Source of the DNA: Cristatella mucedo
Taxonomy: Eukaryota > Bryozoa > Phylactolaemata > Cristatellidae
NCBI GenBank assembly: GCA_009760855.2
Contig: WPIO01000309.1
Coordinates: 1-64,000 of the forward strand
Direction: 5' to 3'
Length of the DNA: 64,000 nucleotides
The notes under the pieces are model-generated. The model did no database searches. It worked only from the letters and a program-made list of their open reading frames with translations, and was not told the DNA's origin. Every line of letters begins with the position of its first letter. The first letter of the stretch is position 1. Shown piece by piece: positions 1-13,039 of this stretch. The position numbers and the translations under genes were made by a program.

Positions 1-47
1 GATATAACCAGCAGTATCGAGGTGTCTTCATATTCAGCGATCTGCAG

Positions 48-395
48 CAAACTTAACCAAAATGTGGTATTCATGTGCGATTGCCTAAAGCAAGGAGCTG
101 CGCTCTGCTGCAAACTACTGCACGCTCTGGCGGGTTGATTTAAAGTATCTAGATATTGTGCGATCTGTTGTGAATTCATGCAAGAAAAGCTATTCAAGTG
201 TGAATGGCCTAATGCTAGGCGCCGCAATCCGCAGCAAGTTATCACACGATGTAACCAGCAGTATCGAGGTGTCTTCATATTCTGCGATCTGCTGCAAACA
301 CAAGCGAAATAAGTTATTCAAGTGCGATTGCCTAAAGCAGGGCCTGCACTCTGCTCCGAGCGACTGCATGACTTGACGGGTTGATTTAAAGTATC
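48..395 (+). repeat. Two-unit local duplication, copy 1
   Basis: This stretch matches 541-888 at an offset of 493 bp (two units), with shared unusual variants AATGTGGT.TTCATGTGCG, GATCTGTTGTGAA, AATCCGCAGCAAG and CACACGATGTAACC. Few differences are seen. The match fades on the right where copy 1 has ACATTGTGCGATCAGCTGCG and copy 2 has ATATTGTGCGATCTGCTGTG. Confidence 0.8.
207..220. repeat. Dyad GCCTA-ATGC-TAGGC in monomer B
   Basis: The sequence GCCTAATGCTAGGC has perfect 5 bp arms around a 4 nt loop. It occurs in the many B monomers of the 'GCTAGG' subtype. In the other common subtype the same position reads GCCTAATGCAAGGC and keeps a 4 bp stem (GCCT/AGGC). It is shown here at its first occurrence. 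Confidence 0.55.
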
Positions 396-540
396 TAGAC
401 ATTGTGCGATCAGCTGCGATCTCATGCCTAGTAGGTTATTCAAGTGTGAATGGCCTAATGCTAGGCGCCTCACTCTGCAGCAAGCTATCACACGATATAA
501 CGGGCAGTATCGAGGTGTCTTTATATTCCGCGATCAGCTG

Positions 541-888
541 GAAACCTGACTGAAATGTGGTTTTCATGTGCGATTGCCTAAAGCAAGGAGCTGTGCTCTG
601 CTGCAAACTACTGCACGCTCTGGCGGGTTGATTTAAAGTATCTAGATATTGTGCGATCTGTTGTGAACTCATGCAAGATAAGCTATTCAAGTGTGAATGG
701 CCTAATGCTAGGCGCCGCAATCCGCAGCAAGTTATCACACGATGTAACCAGCAGTATCGAGGTGTCTTCATATTCTGCGATCTGCTGCAAACACAAGCGA
801 AATAAGTTATTCAAGTGCGATTGCCTAAAGCAGGGCCTGCACTCTGCTCCGAGCGACTGCATGACTTGACGGGTTGATTTAACGTATC
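541..888 (+). repeat. Two-unit local duplication, copy 2
   Basis: This is the partner of 48-395, offset 493 bp. The pair share GATCTGTTGTGAA and CACACGATGTAACC, which are rare elsewhere in the window, so they are a recent local amplification rather than two random family members. Confidence 0.8.
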
Positions 889-984
889 TAGATATTGTGC
901 GATCTGCTGTGAAGTCCTGCAAAGTAGGTTATTCACGAGTGAACTACCTAATACTAGGCGCCGCACCCTGCAGCAAGTTATCAC

Positions 985-1475
985 ACGATATAACGAGCAG
1001 TATCGAGGTGTCTTTACATTCAGCGATCTGATGCAAACTCAACCGAAATGAGTTATTTATGTGCGATTGCCTAAAACAAATCCTGCACTCCTCTCCGAGG
1101 GACTGCATGACTTGACGGGTTGATTTAAAGTATCTAGATATTGTGCGATCTGCTGTGAAGTCATGCAAAATAAGCTATTCAATTGTGAATGGCCTAACGC
1201 AAGGCGCCGTAATCTGCAGCAAGTTATCACACGACATAACAAGCAGTATCGAGTTGTTATTTTATTCAGCTATCTGCTGCAAACTTAAGCGAAATGAATT
1301 GTTTAAGTGCAATTGCATAAAGCAATGCCTGCACTCTGCTCCGAGATACTTCATGCCTTGACGGGTTCATTTAAAGTATCTAGATATTGTGCGATCTGCA
1401 GTGAAGTCATGCAAAATAAGCTATTCAAGTGTGAATGGCCTAATGCAAGGCACTGCACTCTGAAGCAAGTTATCA
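985..1475 (+). repeat. Two-unit block paired with 2,217-2,707
   Basis: The block recurs 1,232 bp downstream (five units). Shared marks are AAATCCTGCACTCCTC, CAATTGTGAATGGCC and GAGTTGT.ATTTTATTCAG. The same ATTTTATTCAGCTATCTG variant recurs at about 26.87, 39.92, 52.98, 54.71, 60.62 and 62.59 kb, marking a subfamily dispersed through the array. Confidence 0.7.
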
Positions 1476-2216
1476 CGCTCTATAACGAGCAGTATCGTGG
1501 TGTCTTCATATTCTGCGATCTGCTGCAAACTCAAGCGAATTGAATTATTCAAGTGCGTCTGCATATAGCAAGGCCTGCACTCTGCTCCGAGCTACTTCTT
1601 GCCTTTACTGGTTGATTTGAAGTATCTAGATATTGTGCGATCTGCTGTGAAGTCATGCAAAATCAGCTATTTAAGTGTGATTGTCCTAACGCTAGGCGCC
1701 GCACCCTGCAGCAAGTTATCACACGATATAAAGAGCAGTATCGAGGTGTCTTTATATTCAGCGATCAGAAGCAAACTTAACTGAAATGTGTTGTTCAGGT
1801 GCGATTGCCTAAAGCAAGGAGCTGCACTCAGCTGCAAGCTCCCGCATGCTGAGACGGGTTGATTTGAAGTATCTAGATGTTGTGCGATCAGCTGCGATCT
1901 CATGCCTAGTAGGTTATTCAAGTGTGAATGGCCTAATGCTAGGCGCCTCACTTTGCAGCAAGCTATCACACGATATAACGAGAAGTATTGAGGTATCTTT
2001 GTATTCTGCGATCTGCTTCAAACTTAAGCGAAATGACTCATTCAAGTGCGATTGCCTGAAGCAAGGCCATCACTCTGCTCCGAGGTACTGCATGACTTGA
2101 CGGTTTAGATTTAAAGTATCTACAAATCGTGCGATCTGCTGTAAACTCATGCAAAATAAGCTATTCATGTGTGAATGGGTTAATGCAAGGCCCCGCACTC
2201 TGCAGTACGTCATCAC

Positions 2217-2707
2217 GCGATATAACGAGCAGTATCGAGGTGTCTTTACATTCAGCGATCTGCTGCAAACTCAACCGAAATGAGTTATTTATGTGCGATT
2301 GCCTAAAGCAAATCCTGCACTCCTCTCCGAGGGACTGCATGACTTGACAGGTTGATTTAAAGTATCTAGATATTGTGCGATCTGCTGTGAAGTCATGCAA
2401 AACAAGCTATTCAATTGTGAATGGCCTAATGCATGGCGCCGCAATCTGCATCAAGTTATCACACGATATAACGAGCAGTATCGAGTTGTCATTTTATTCA
2501 GCTATCTGCTGCAAACTCAAGCGAAATGAATTATTTAAGTGCGATTGCCTAAAGCAAGGCCTGCACTCTGCTCCGAGATACTTCATGCCTTGACGGGTTT
2601 ATTTGAAGTATCTAGATATTGTGCTATCTGCTGTGAAGTCATGCAAAATAAGCTATTCAAGTGTGAATGGCCTAATACAAGGCGCAGCACTCTGCAGCAA
2701 GTTATCA
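2217..2707 (+). repeat. Partner of 985-1,475 at five-unit offset
   Basis: This stretch aligns with 985-1,475 at 1,232 bp. It shares the TTATTTATGTGCGATTGCC, AAATCCTGCACTCCTC and ATTTTATTCAGCTATC variants. Substitutions between the copies are moderate, which suggests an older duplication than the ones in the right half of the window. Confidence 0.7.
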
Positions 2708-3297
2708 CATGCTATAAAGAGCAGTATCGAGGTGTCTTTATATTTAGCGATTTGCTGCAAACTCAAGCAAAAAGAGTTATTTAATTGCGATTGCCTCAAG
2801 CAAGGAGGTGCATTTTTGTGCAAACAACTGCATGCCCCGGCGGATTGGTTTAAAGTATCTAGATATTGTGCGATCTGCTGGGATATCATGCAAGATAAGC
2901 TATTTAAGTGTGAATGGTCTAATGCTAGGCGCCGCAATCTGCAGCAAGTTATCACAAGATATAACGAGCAGTGTCGAGGTGTCTTTATACTCAGCGAACT
3001 GCAGCAAACTTAACCGAAATGTGTTATTCAGGTGCGATTGCCTAAACCAAGTAGCTGGACTGTGCTGCAAGCTACTGCACACACTGACGGGTTGATTTAA
3101 AGTATCTAGATATTGTGCGATCTGCTGTTGACAAATGCAAAATCAGCTATTCAAGTGTGAATGGCCTAATGCAAGGCAATGCACTCTGCAGCAAGTTATC
3201 ACATGCTATAACGTGTAGTATCGAGGTGTCTATATATTCAGCGATCTGTTGCAACCTCAAGCGAAATGAGTTATTCAAGTGCGATTGCCTAAAGCAA

Positions 3298-5562
3298 GGA
3301 GCTGCACTCTGAGGCAAGCTGCTGCACGCACTGACTGGTTGATTTAAAGTATCTAGATATTGTGTGATCTGCTGCGATCTCATGCAAAATAGCTTATTCA
3401 AGTTTTAATGGCCTAATGCTAGGCAACGCACTCTGCAGCAAGTTATCATATGCTATAACGTGTAGTAGCAAGGTGTCTTTATATTCCGCGATCTGCTGCA
3501 AACTTAAGCGAAATGAGTTATTCAAGTGCGATTGCCTTAAGTAAGGCCAGCACTCTGCTCCGGGCTACTGCATGCCTTGACGGGCGATGTAAATTATCTA
3601 CATATTGTGCGATCTGCTGTGAACTCTTGCAAGATAAGCTATTCAAGTGTAAATGGCCTATATCTAGGAGCCGCCCTCTGTAGCAAGTTATCACGCTCAA
3701 CAACGAGCAGTATCGTGGTGTCTTAATATTGTGCGATCTGCTGCAAACTCTGGCGAAATGAGTTATTTAAGTGCGATCGCCTAAACCAAGGAGCTGCACT
3801 CTGCTGCAAGCTACCGCACGCTGAGACAGGTTTATTTAAAGTATCCAGATATTGTGCGATCTGCTGTGAACTCATGCAAGATAAGCTATTCAAGTGTGAA
3901 TGGCCTAATGCAAGTATCTGCACTCTGCAGCCAGTCATCACACGATATAATGAGAAGTATTGAGGTGTCTTAATATTCTGCGATCTGCTGCAATCTTAGG
4001 CGAAATGAGTTATTTAAGTGCGATCGCCTAAACCAAGGAGCTGCACTCTGCTGCAAGCTACCGCACGCTGAGACAGGTTCATTTAAAGTATCTAGATTAT
4101 GTGCGATCTGCTGTGAAGTCATGCAAAATAAGCTATTCACGTGTGAATGGCCTAATGAAAGGAGCCGCAATCTGCACCAAGTTATCACACGATGTAATGA
4201 GCAGTATCGAGGTGTCTTTATATTCAGGGCTCTGCTGCAAACTCAACCGAAATGACTAATTTATGTGCGATTGTCTAAAGAAATACCTGGACTCCTCTCG
4301 AGGGACTGCATGACTTGACGGGTTGATTTAAAGTATCTAGATAATGTGCGATCTGCTGTGAAGTCATGCAAAATAAGCTATTCAAGTGTGAATGGCCTAT
4401 TACAAGGCACAGCACTCTGCAGCAAGTTATCACAGGCTATAAAGAGCAGTATCGAGGTGTCTTTATATTTAGCGATCTGCTGCAAACTTAAGCGAAATGA
4501 GTTATTCAAGTGCAATTGCCTGAAGCAAGGCGCTGCATTATGCTGCAAACTACTGCACACACTGGCGAGTTGTTTAAAGTATCCAGATATTGTGCGATCT
4601 GCTGTGAACTCATGCAAGATAAGCTATTAAAGTGTGAATGGCTTAATGCAAGTATCTGCACTCTGCAGCCAGTCATCACACGATATAATGAGTAGTATTG
4701 AGGTGTCTTAATATTCAGCGATCTGCTGCGAACCTAAGCGAAATGAGTTATTCAAGTGCGATTGCCTAAAGCAAGGCCTGCACTCTACTCCTAGCTACTT
4801 CATGCCTTGACGGGTTGATTTATAGTATCTAGATAATGTGCGATCTGTTGTGAAGTCATGCAAAATAAGCTATTCACGTGTGAATGGCCTAATGAAAGGA
4901 GCCGCAATCTGCAGCAAGTTATCACACGATATAATGAGCAGTTTTGAGGTGTCTTTATATTCAGGGCTCAGCTGCAAACTCAACCGAAATGAGTAATTTA
5001 TGTGCGATTGCCTAAAGCAATACCTGCACTCCTCTCGAGAGACTGCATGACTTGACGGGTTGATTTAAAGTATCTAGATAATGTGCGATCTGCTGTAAAG
5101 TCATGCAAAATAAGCTATTCACGTATGAATGGCCTAATGCAAGGCCCAGCAATGTGCAGCAAGTTATCACAAGCAATAACGGGCAGTATCGAGGTGTCTT
5201 TATATTCCGCGATCAGCTTCAAACTCAATCGAAATGAGTTATTTATGTGCGATTGCCTAAAGCAATACCTGCACTCCTCTCCAAGGGACTGCATGAAGCG
5301 ACGCATTGATTTACAGTATCTAGATAATGTACGATCTGCTGTGAAGTCATGCAAAATTAGCTATTCACGTGTGAATGGCCTAATGCAAGGCACCGCAATC
5401 TGCAGCAAGTTATCACACGATATAACGGGCAGTATCGAGGTGTCTTTATATTCCGCGATCAGCTGCAAACTCAACCGAAATGAGTTATTCAAGTGCGATT
5501 GCCTGAAGCAAGGAGCTGCATTATGCTGCAAACTACTGCACGCTCTGGTGGGTTGATTTAAA
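3298..5562 (+). repeat. Higher-order block, paralogue of 19.80-21.57 kb
   Basis: The block begins at the rare CACTCTGAGGCAAGCTGC variant and ends at CTCTGGTGGGTTGATT. It matches 19,800-21,574 with offsets of 16,502 bp (67 units), then 16,749 (68), then 16,012 (65), so whole units were gained or lost between the copies. The right part (5,083-5,556 versus 21,095-21,568) shows at least eleven substitutions in 474 bp when only those changing the translated peptide are counted. Diagnostic variants include AAATTATCTA, GCGATCGCCTAAA and CTCTCGAGGGACTGC. Related, shorter versions lie at about 29.40-30.7 and 42.45-43.75 kb. Confidence 0.8.
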
Positions 5563-5699
5563 GTATGTAGATATTGTGCGATCTGCTGTGAACTCATGCA
5601 AGATAAGCTATTCAAGTGTGAATGGCCTAATGTTAGGCCCCTCACTCTGCAGCACGTCATCACACGATATAACGAGCAGTATCGAGGTGTCTTTATATT

Positions 5700-7610
5700 C
5701 AGCGATCTGCTGCAAACTCAAGCGAAATGAATTATTTAAGTGCGATTGCCTAAAGCAAGGCCTGCACTCTGCTCCGAGATACTTCATGCCTTGACGGGTT
5801 TATTTAAAGTATCTAGATATTGTGCGATCTGCTGTGAAGTCATGCAAAATAAGCTATTCAAGTGTGAATGGCCTAATGCAAGGCACTGCACTCTGCAGCA
5901 AGTTATCACGCATTATATCGAGCAGTATCGTGGTGTCTTCATATTCTGCGAGCTGCTGCAAACTCAAGCGAAATGAATTATTCAAGTGCGACTGCATATA
6001 TCAAGGCCTGCACCCTGCTCCGAGCTACTTCTTGCCTTTACTGGTTGATTTGAAGTATCTAGATATTGTGCGATCTGCTGTGAAGTCATGCAAAATAAGC
6101 TATTTAAGTGTGAATGGCCTAATGCTAGGCGCCCCACTCTGCAGCAAGTCATGACGCGCTATAAAGAGCAGTATAGAGGTGTCTCTATATTTAGCGATTT
6201 GCTGCGAACTCAAGCAAAATGAGTTATTCAAGTGCGATTGCCTGAAGCAAGGAGCTGCATTATGCTGCAAACTACTCCACGCTCTGGCGGGTTGATTTAA
6301 AGTATCTCGATGTTATGCGATCTGCTGTGAACTCATGCAAGATAAGCTATTCAAGTGTGAATGGCCTAATGCTAGGCGCCTCAATCTGCAGCAAGTTATC
6401 ACACGATATAACGAGCAGTATCGAGGTGTCTTTATATTCAGCGATCTGCAGCAAACCTCACCAAAATGTGTTACTCAGGTGCGATTGCCTAAAGCAAGGA
6501 GCTGCACTCCGCTTCAAGCTACCACACGCTTAGACGGGTTGATTTAAAGTATCTAGATATTGTGCGATCAGCTGCGATCTCATGCCTAGTAGGTTATTCA
6601 AGTGTGAATGGCCTAATGCTAGGCGCCTCACTCTGCAGCAAGCTATCACACGATATAACGAGAAGTATCGAGGTGTCCTAATATTCTGCGATCTGCTGCA
6701 AACTCAAGCAAAATGAGTTATTCAAGTGCGATTGCCTAAAGCAAGGAGCTGCATTATGGTGCAAACAACTGCATGCCCTGGCGGATTGTTTTAAAGTATC
6801 TAGATATTGTGCGATCTGCTGGGATATCATGCAAGATAAGCTATTCAAGTGTGAATGGCCTAATGCTAGGCCCCTCACTCTGCAGCACGTCATCACACGA
6901 TATAACGAGCAGTATCGAGGTGTCTTTATATTCAGCGATCAGCTGCAAACTCAAGCGAAATGAATTATTCACGTGCGATTGCCTAAAGCAAGGCCTACAG
7001 TCTGCACCGAGCTACTTCATGCCTTGACGGGTTGATTTGAAGTATCTAGATATTGTGCGATCTGCTATGAACCCATAAAAAAAGAGGTATTCAAGTGTGA
7101 ATGGCCTAATGCTAGGCGCCACACTCAGCAGCAAGCTATCACGGCTATATAGAGCAGTATCGAGGTGTCTTTATATTTAGCGATTTGCTGCAAACTCAAG
7201 CAAAATGAGGTTTTTAATTGCGATTGCCTCAAGCAAGGAGGTGCATTTTTGTGCAAACAACTGCATGCCCCGGCGGATTGGTTTAAAGTATCTAGATATT
7301 GTGCGATCTGCTGGGATCTAATGCAAGATAAGCTATGTAAGTGTGAATTATCTAATGCTAGGCGCCGCAATTTGGAGCAAGTTATCACATGATATAACGA
7401 GCAGTATCGAGGTGTCTTTATACTCAGCGAACTGCAGCAAACTTAACCAAAATGTGTTATTCAGGTGCGATTGCCTAAACCAAGTAGCTGGACTCTGCTG
7501 CAAGCTACAGCACGCTTAGACGGGTTGATTTAAAGTATCTAGATATTGTGCGATCTGCTGCGATCTCATGCAAAGTAGGTTATTCAAGTGTGAATGGCCT
7601 ATTGCTAGGC
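5700..7610 (+). repeat. Higher-order block, paralogue of 25.40-27.84 kb
   Basis: From 5,700 to about 7,035 the block aligns with 25,397-26,732 at a constant offset of 19,697 bp (80 units). From about 7,035 to 7,610 it aligns with 27.22-27.80 kb at about 20,192 bp (82 units). The step of 492 bp means the right-hand copy holds two extra units at 26,718-27,210. Shared marks include CTGCATATA.CAAGGCCTG, TTTACTGGTTGATTTG, ATCTCGAT.TTATGCG and ACCCATAAAAAA. Confidence 0.8.
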
Positions 7611-10600
7611 GCCCCACTCTGCAGCAAGCTATCCCACGCTATAACGAGCAGTATCAAGATGTCTTTATATTCCGTGATCAGCTGCAAACTCTACTGAAAT
7701 GAGTTATTCAAGTGCGATAGCCTAAAGCAAGGAGCTGCATTATGCTGCAAACTACTGCATGATCTGGTGGTTTGATTTAAAGTATCTAGATATTGTGCGA
7801 TCTGCTGTGAACTCATGCAAGATAAGCTATTCAAGTGTGAATGGCTTAATGCAAGGCGCCTCACTCTTCAGCAAGCAATCGCACGCAATAACGAGCAGAA
7901 TCGAGGTGTCTATATATTCAGCGATCTGCTGCAAACTCAAGCGAAATGAGTTATTCAAGTGCGATTGCCTGAAGCAAGGCGCTGCATTATGCTGCAAACT
8001 ACTGCACACGCTGGCGGGTTGATTTAAAGTATCTAGATATTGTGCGATCTGCTGTAGACAAATGCAAAATCAGCTATTCAAGTGTGAATGGCCTAATGCT
8101 AGGCGCTGCAATCTGGAGCAAGTTATCACATGATATAACGAGCAGTATCGAGGTGTCTTTATATCCAGCGATCTGTAGCAAACTTAACCGAAATATGTTA
8201 ATCAGGTGCGATTGCCTAAACCAAGTAGCTGGACTCTGCTGCAACCTACAGCACGCTTAGACGGGTTGATTTGAAGTATCTAGATATTGTGCGATCTGCT
8301 GCGATCTCATGCAAAGTAGGTTATTCAAGTGTGAATGGCCTAATGCTAGGCACCCTACTCTGCAGCAAGCTATCGCACGCTACAACGAGCAGTATCGAGA
8401 TGTCTTTATATTCCGCGATCAGCTGCAAACTCAACCGAAATGAGTTATTCAAGTGCGATTGCCTGAAGCAAGGAGCTGCATTATGCTGCAAGCTACTGCA
8501 CGCTCTGGTGGGTTGATTTAAAGTATCTAGATATTGTGTGATCTGCTGTGAACTCATGCAAGATAAGCTATTCAAGTGTGAACGGCTTAATGCAAGGAGC
8601 CTCACACAGCAGCAAGTTATCACACGCGATAACGAGCAGTATCGAGGTGTCTTAATATGCTGCGATCTGCTGCAAACTCAAGCGAAATGAGTTATTCAAG
8701 TGCGATTGCCTAAAGCAAGGCATGCACTAATCTTTGGGCGACTGCATGACTTGACGGGTTGATTTAAAGTATCTAGATATAGTGCGATCTGCTGTGAAGT
8801 CATGCAAAATAAGCTATTCAAGTGTGAATGGCCTAATGCAAGGCTCCACAATCTGCAGCAAGTTATCACACGATATAACGAGCAGTATCGAGGTGTCTTT
8901 ATAGTCAGCGATTTGCTGCAAACTCAAGCGAATTGAATTATTCAAGTGCGATTGCCTAAAGCAAGGCCTGCACTCTGCTCCGAGCTACTTCATGCCTTAA
9001 CGGGTTGATTTGAAGTATCTAGATATTGTGCGATTTGCTGTGAACTCATGCAAAATAAGGTATTCAAGTGTGAATGGCTTAATGCAAAGCACAGCACTCT
9101 GCCTCAAGTTATCACAAGCTATGAGGATGTGTTTATGTTCCCCGATCTGCTGAAAAATTAAGCAAAATTCGTTTTTCAAGTGCGATTGCCTAAAGCAAAG
9201 CTGAGCACTCTGCTGCCAGCTCCTGCATGCTTCGACGGGTGGATATAAAGTATCTAGATATTGGGCAATCTCCTGCTATCTCGTGCAAAATAGGTTATTT
9301 AAGTGTGAATAACTTAATGCAAGGCACTTCACTCCGCATCAAGTTATCACACGCCATAACGAGCAGTTTTGAGGTTTCTTTCCATTCCGCGATCTTCTGC
9401 AAACTCAACCGAAATGAGTTATTCAAGTGCGATTGCCTGAAGCAAGGTGCTGCATTATGCTGTAAACTACTGCATACACTGGCGGGTTGATTTTAAGTAT
9501 CTAGATATTGTGCGATCTGCTGTAGACAAAGCAAAATCAGCTATTCAAGTGTGAATGACTTAATGCAAGGATCAGCACTCTGCCGCAAGTTATCACAAGC
9601 TATAAGGATGAGTATCGAGGTGTGTTTATGTTCCGCGATCTGCTGAAAAATCAAGGAAAATTCGTTTTTCAAGTGCGATTGCCTAAAGCAAAGATGAGCA
9701 CTCTGCTGCCAGCTCCTGCACGCTTCGACGGGTGGATTTAAAGTATCTAGATAATGGGCAATCTCCTGCTATCTCATGTAAAATAGGTTATTTAAGTGAG
9801 ATTGGCTTAATGCAAGGCACTACACTCTGCAACAAGTTATCACACGCCATATCGAGCAGTATTGAGGTGTCTTTACATTCCGCGATCTGCTCATAAATTA
9901 AGCAAAATGAGGTATTCAAGTGCGATTGCCTAAAGCAAGGAGCTGCATTATGCTGCAAACTACTGCACGCTCTGGCGGGTTGATTTAAAGTATCTAGATA
10001 TTGTGCGATCTGCTATGAACTCTTGCAAGATAAGCTATTCAAGTGTGAATGGCTAAATGCAAGGCGCCTCACACTGCAGCAAGTTATCCCATGCTATAAC
10101 GAGCAGCATCGAGGTGTCTTAATATTCTTCGATCTGCTGCAAACTCAAGCGAAATGAGTTATTCAAGTGCGTTTGCCTAAAACAAGGCCTGCACTAATCT
10201 CCGGGCGACTGCAAGACTTGACGGGTTAATTTAAAGTATCTAGATAAAGTGTGATCTGCTGTGAAGTCATGCAAAATAAGCTATTCAAGTGTAAATGGCC
10301 TAATGCAAGGCTCCGCAATCTGCAGCAAGTTATCACGCTCTATAACGATCAGTATTGAGGTGTCTTTACATTCCGCGATCTCTGCAAACTCATTCGAAAT
10401 GTGTTTTTTAAGTACGATTGCCCTAAGCAAGGCACAGCACTCTGCTGCCAGCTCATGCAAGCTTCGACGGGTGGATTTAAAGTCTCTAGATATTGTGCGA
10501 TCTGCTTTAAACTCATGCAAAATAAGTTATTCAAGTGTGAATGGCCTAATGCAATGCACCGCACTCTACAGCAAGTTATCATACGGAATGAGGTGCGGTA

Positions 10601-12894
10601 TCGAGGTATCTTTATGTTCCGCGATATGCTGCAAAGTCAAGCAAAGTTCGTTATTCAAGTGTGATTGCCTAAACCAAGGTGCAGCACTCTGCTGCTAGCT
10701 CCTGCACGCTTCGACGGTTGGATTTAAAGTAGCTAGATATTGTGCGATCTGCTGTGAACTCATGCAAAATAAGCTATTCAAGTGTGAATGGCTTAATGCA
10801 AAGCCCGAACTCTGCAGCAAGTTATGACCCGCTATTACGAGCTCTATTGAGGTGTCTTTATATTCAGCAATCTGCTGCAAACGCAAGCAAAATGAGTTAT
10901 TTAAGTGCGATTGCCTGAAGCAAGGAGCTGCATCATGCTGCAAACTACTCCAAGCTCTGGCGGTTGATTTAATGTATCTAGATAATGTGCGATCTACTGT
11001 GAACTCATGCAAGATAAGCTATTCAAGTGTGAATGGCTTAATGCAAAGCGCAGAACTCTGCAGCAACTTATTACAGGCTATTACGAGCTCTATTGAGGTG
11101 GCTTTATATTCAGCGAAATGCTTCAAAGGCAAGCGGAATGAGTTATCAAATTGCGATTGCCTAAAGCAAGGAGCTGCACTCTGTTGCAAGCTACTGCAAG
11201 CTCTGACGGGTCGATTTAGAGTATCTAGCTATTGTGTGATCTGCTGTGAACTCATGCAAAATAAGCTAATCGAGTGTGAATGGCCTTATGCAAGAAGCCG
11301 CAATCTGCAGCAAGTTATCACACGATATAACGAGCAGTATCGAGGTGTCTTTATATTCAGCGATCTGCTGCAAACTTAACCAAAATGAGTTATTTAGGTG
11401 CGATTGCCTAAACCAAGTAGCTGGACTCTGCTGCAAGCTACAGCACGCTTAGACGGGTTGATATAAAGTATCTAGATATTGTGCGAGCTGCTGCGATCTT
11501 GTGCAAAGTAGGTTATTCAAGTGTGAATGGCCTAATGCTAGGCGCCCCACTCTGCAGCAAGCTATCGAACGCTATAACGAGCAGTATCGAGGTGTCTTTA
11601 TATTCTGCGATCTGCAGCAATCTCAAGCAAAATGAGTTATTCAAGTGCGATTGCCTGAAGCAAGGAGCTGCATTATGGTGCAAACAACTGCACGCTCTGA
11701 TGGGTTAATTTAAAGTATCTAGATATTGTGCGATCTGCTGTAAGCTCATGCAAGATAAGCTATTCAAGTGTATACGGCCTAATGCAAGGCGCCTCACACT
11801 GCAGCAAGTTATCACACCCTATAACGAGCAGTATCGAGGTGTCCTAATATTCTGCGATCTGCTGCAAACTCAAGCGAAATGAGTTATTCAAGTGCTATTG
11901 CTTAAAGCAAGGCCTGCACTAATCTCCGGGCGACTGCATGACTTGACGGGTTGATTCAAAGTGTCTAGATATAGTGCGATCTGCTGTGAAAACATGCAAA
12001 ATAAGCTATTCAAGTGTGAATGGCCTAATGCAAGGCTCCGCAAACTGCAGCAAGGTATCACACGCTATAACGAGCAGTATCGAGGTGTCCTAATATTCTG
12101 CGATCTGCTGCAAACTCAAGCGAAATGAGTTATTCAAGTGCTATTGCCTAAAGCAAGGCCTGCACTAATCTCCGGGCGACTGCATGACTTGACGGGTTGA
12201 TTCAAAGTATCTAGCTATAGTGCGATCGGCTGGGAACTCATGCAAAATAAGGTATTCAAGTGTGAATGGCTTAATGCAAATACCAGCACTCTGCCGCAAG
12301 TTATCACAAGCTATGAGGATGCGTATCGAGGTGTGTTTATGTTCCACGATCTTCTGCAAAATCAAGCAAAATGCGTTTTTCAAGTGCGATTGCCTAAAGC
12401 AAAGCTGAGCACTCTGCTGCCAGCTCCTGCAGGCTTCGAAGGGTGGATTTAAAGTATCTAGATATTGGGCAATCTCCTGCTATCTCATGTAAAATAGGTT
12501 ATTCAAGTGAGAATGGCTTAATGCAAGGCACCACACTCACCAGCAAGTTATCACACGCCATAACGAGCAGTATTGAGGTGTCTTTACATTCCGTGATCTT
12601 CTGAAAACTCATTCGAAATGTGTTTTTCAAGTACGATTGCCCTAAGCAAGGCGCAGCACTCTGCTGCCAGCTCATGCAAGCTTCGACGGGTGGATTTGAA
12701 GTCTCTAGATATTGTGCGATCTGCTGTAAACTCATGCAAAATAAGTTATTCAAGTGTGAATGGCTTAATGCAAGGCACCCCACTCTGCAGCAAGTTTTCA
12801 CACGGAATGACGTGCAGTATCGAGGTATCTTTATGTTCTGCGATATGCTGCAAAATCAAGCAAAGTTCGTTATTCAAGTGTGATTGCCTAAAGC
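7610..12894 (+). repeat. Mixed-subfamily stretch of the satellite
   Basis: This stretch holds only satellite dimers of several subtypes. At 7.6-8.5 kb units carry CGATCTCATGCAAAGTAGG. From about 9.04 kb a subtype with CAAAGCACAGCACTCTGCC, AGGATGAGTATCGAGG and TTCGACGGGTGGATT first appears; further copies lie at 9.5-9.9 and 12.2-12.5 kb. A third subtype with AAAGTAGCTAGATATTG starts at 10.7 kb. Several units repeat the pattern CACTAATCTCCGGGCGACTG (10.2, 11.9 and 12.17 kb). No long clean higher-order period was found by eye here. Confidence 0.75.
9117..9133 (+). repeat. Unit with a 12 bp junction deletion
   Basis: The usual CTATGAGGATG, then 12 bp (GTATCGAGGTG plus one base), then TGTTTATG is reduced to CTATGAGGATGTGTTTATG. 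The lost segment is bounded by short direct repeats (GAGGATG and GAGGTG), as expected of slippage. The deletion removes the GTATCGAGG box present in almost every other unit and shortens the unit to about 234 bp. Confidence 0.8.
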
Positions 12895-12896
12895 AA
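12884..12896. repeat. Dyad TTGC-CTAAA-GCAA in monomer A
   Basis: The sequence TTGCCTAAAGCAA has 4 bp inverted arms around a 5 nt loop and recurs in most A monomers. It occupies the position homologous to the GCCTAATGC dyad of monomer B, so both halves of the dimer keep a small dyad at the same place. A 4 bp arm is weak evidence alone; conservation across units and halves is the reason for listing it. Confidence 0.45.
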
Positions 12897-13039
12897 GGCC
12901 TGCACTAATCTCTGGGCGACTGCATGCCTTGACGGGTTGATTTAAAGTATCTAGATATAGTGCGATCTGCTGTGAAGTCATGCAAAATAAGCTATTCAAG
13001 TGTGAATGGCCTAATGCAAGGCTCCACAATCTGCAGCAA

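Noticed and set aside
158-376. A recurrent 72-residue Cys-rich peptide (MRSAVxSCKISYSSVNGL type) that could look like a small secreted protein family.
   Set aside because: It recurs once per repeat unit in the same phase across 64 kb, including on shifted units, with no signal peptide and no codon-level conservation. It is translated satellite DNA.
9037-9380. Possible transposon insertion where the TTCGACGGGTGGATT / GGGCAATCTCC units first appear.
   Set aside because: These units align over their whole length to the satellite dimer, with no terminal inverted repeats or target duplication. They are a diverged subfamily.
12676-12700. CENP-B box resemblance in CTTCGACGGGTGGATTT.
   Set aside because: The essential pattern TTCG, four bases, A, two bases, CGGG is not met: CGGG follows TTCG after only one base. 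No other candidate was found in either strand of the consensus unit.
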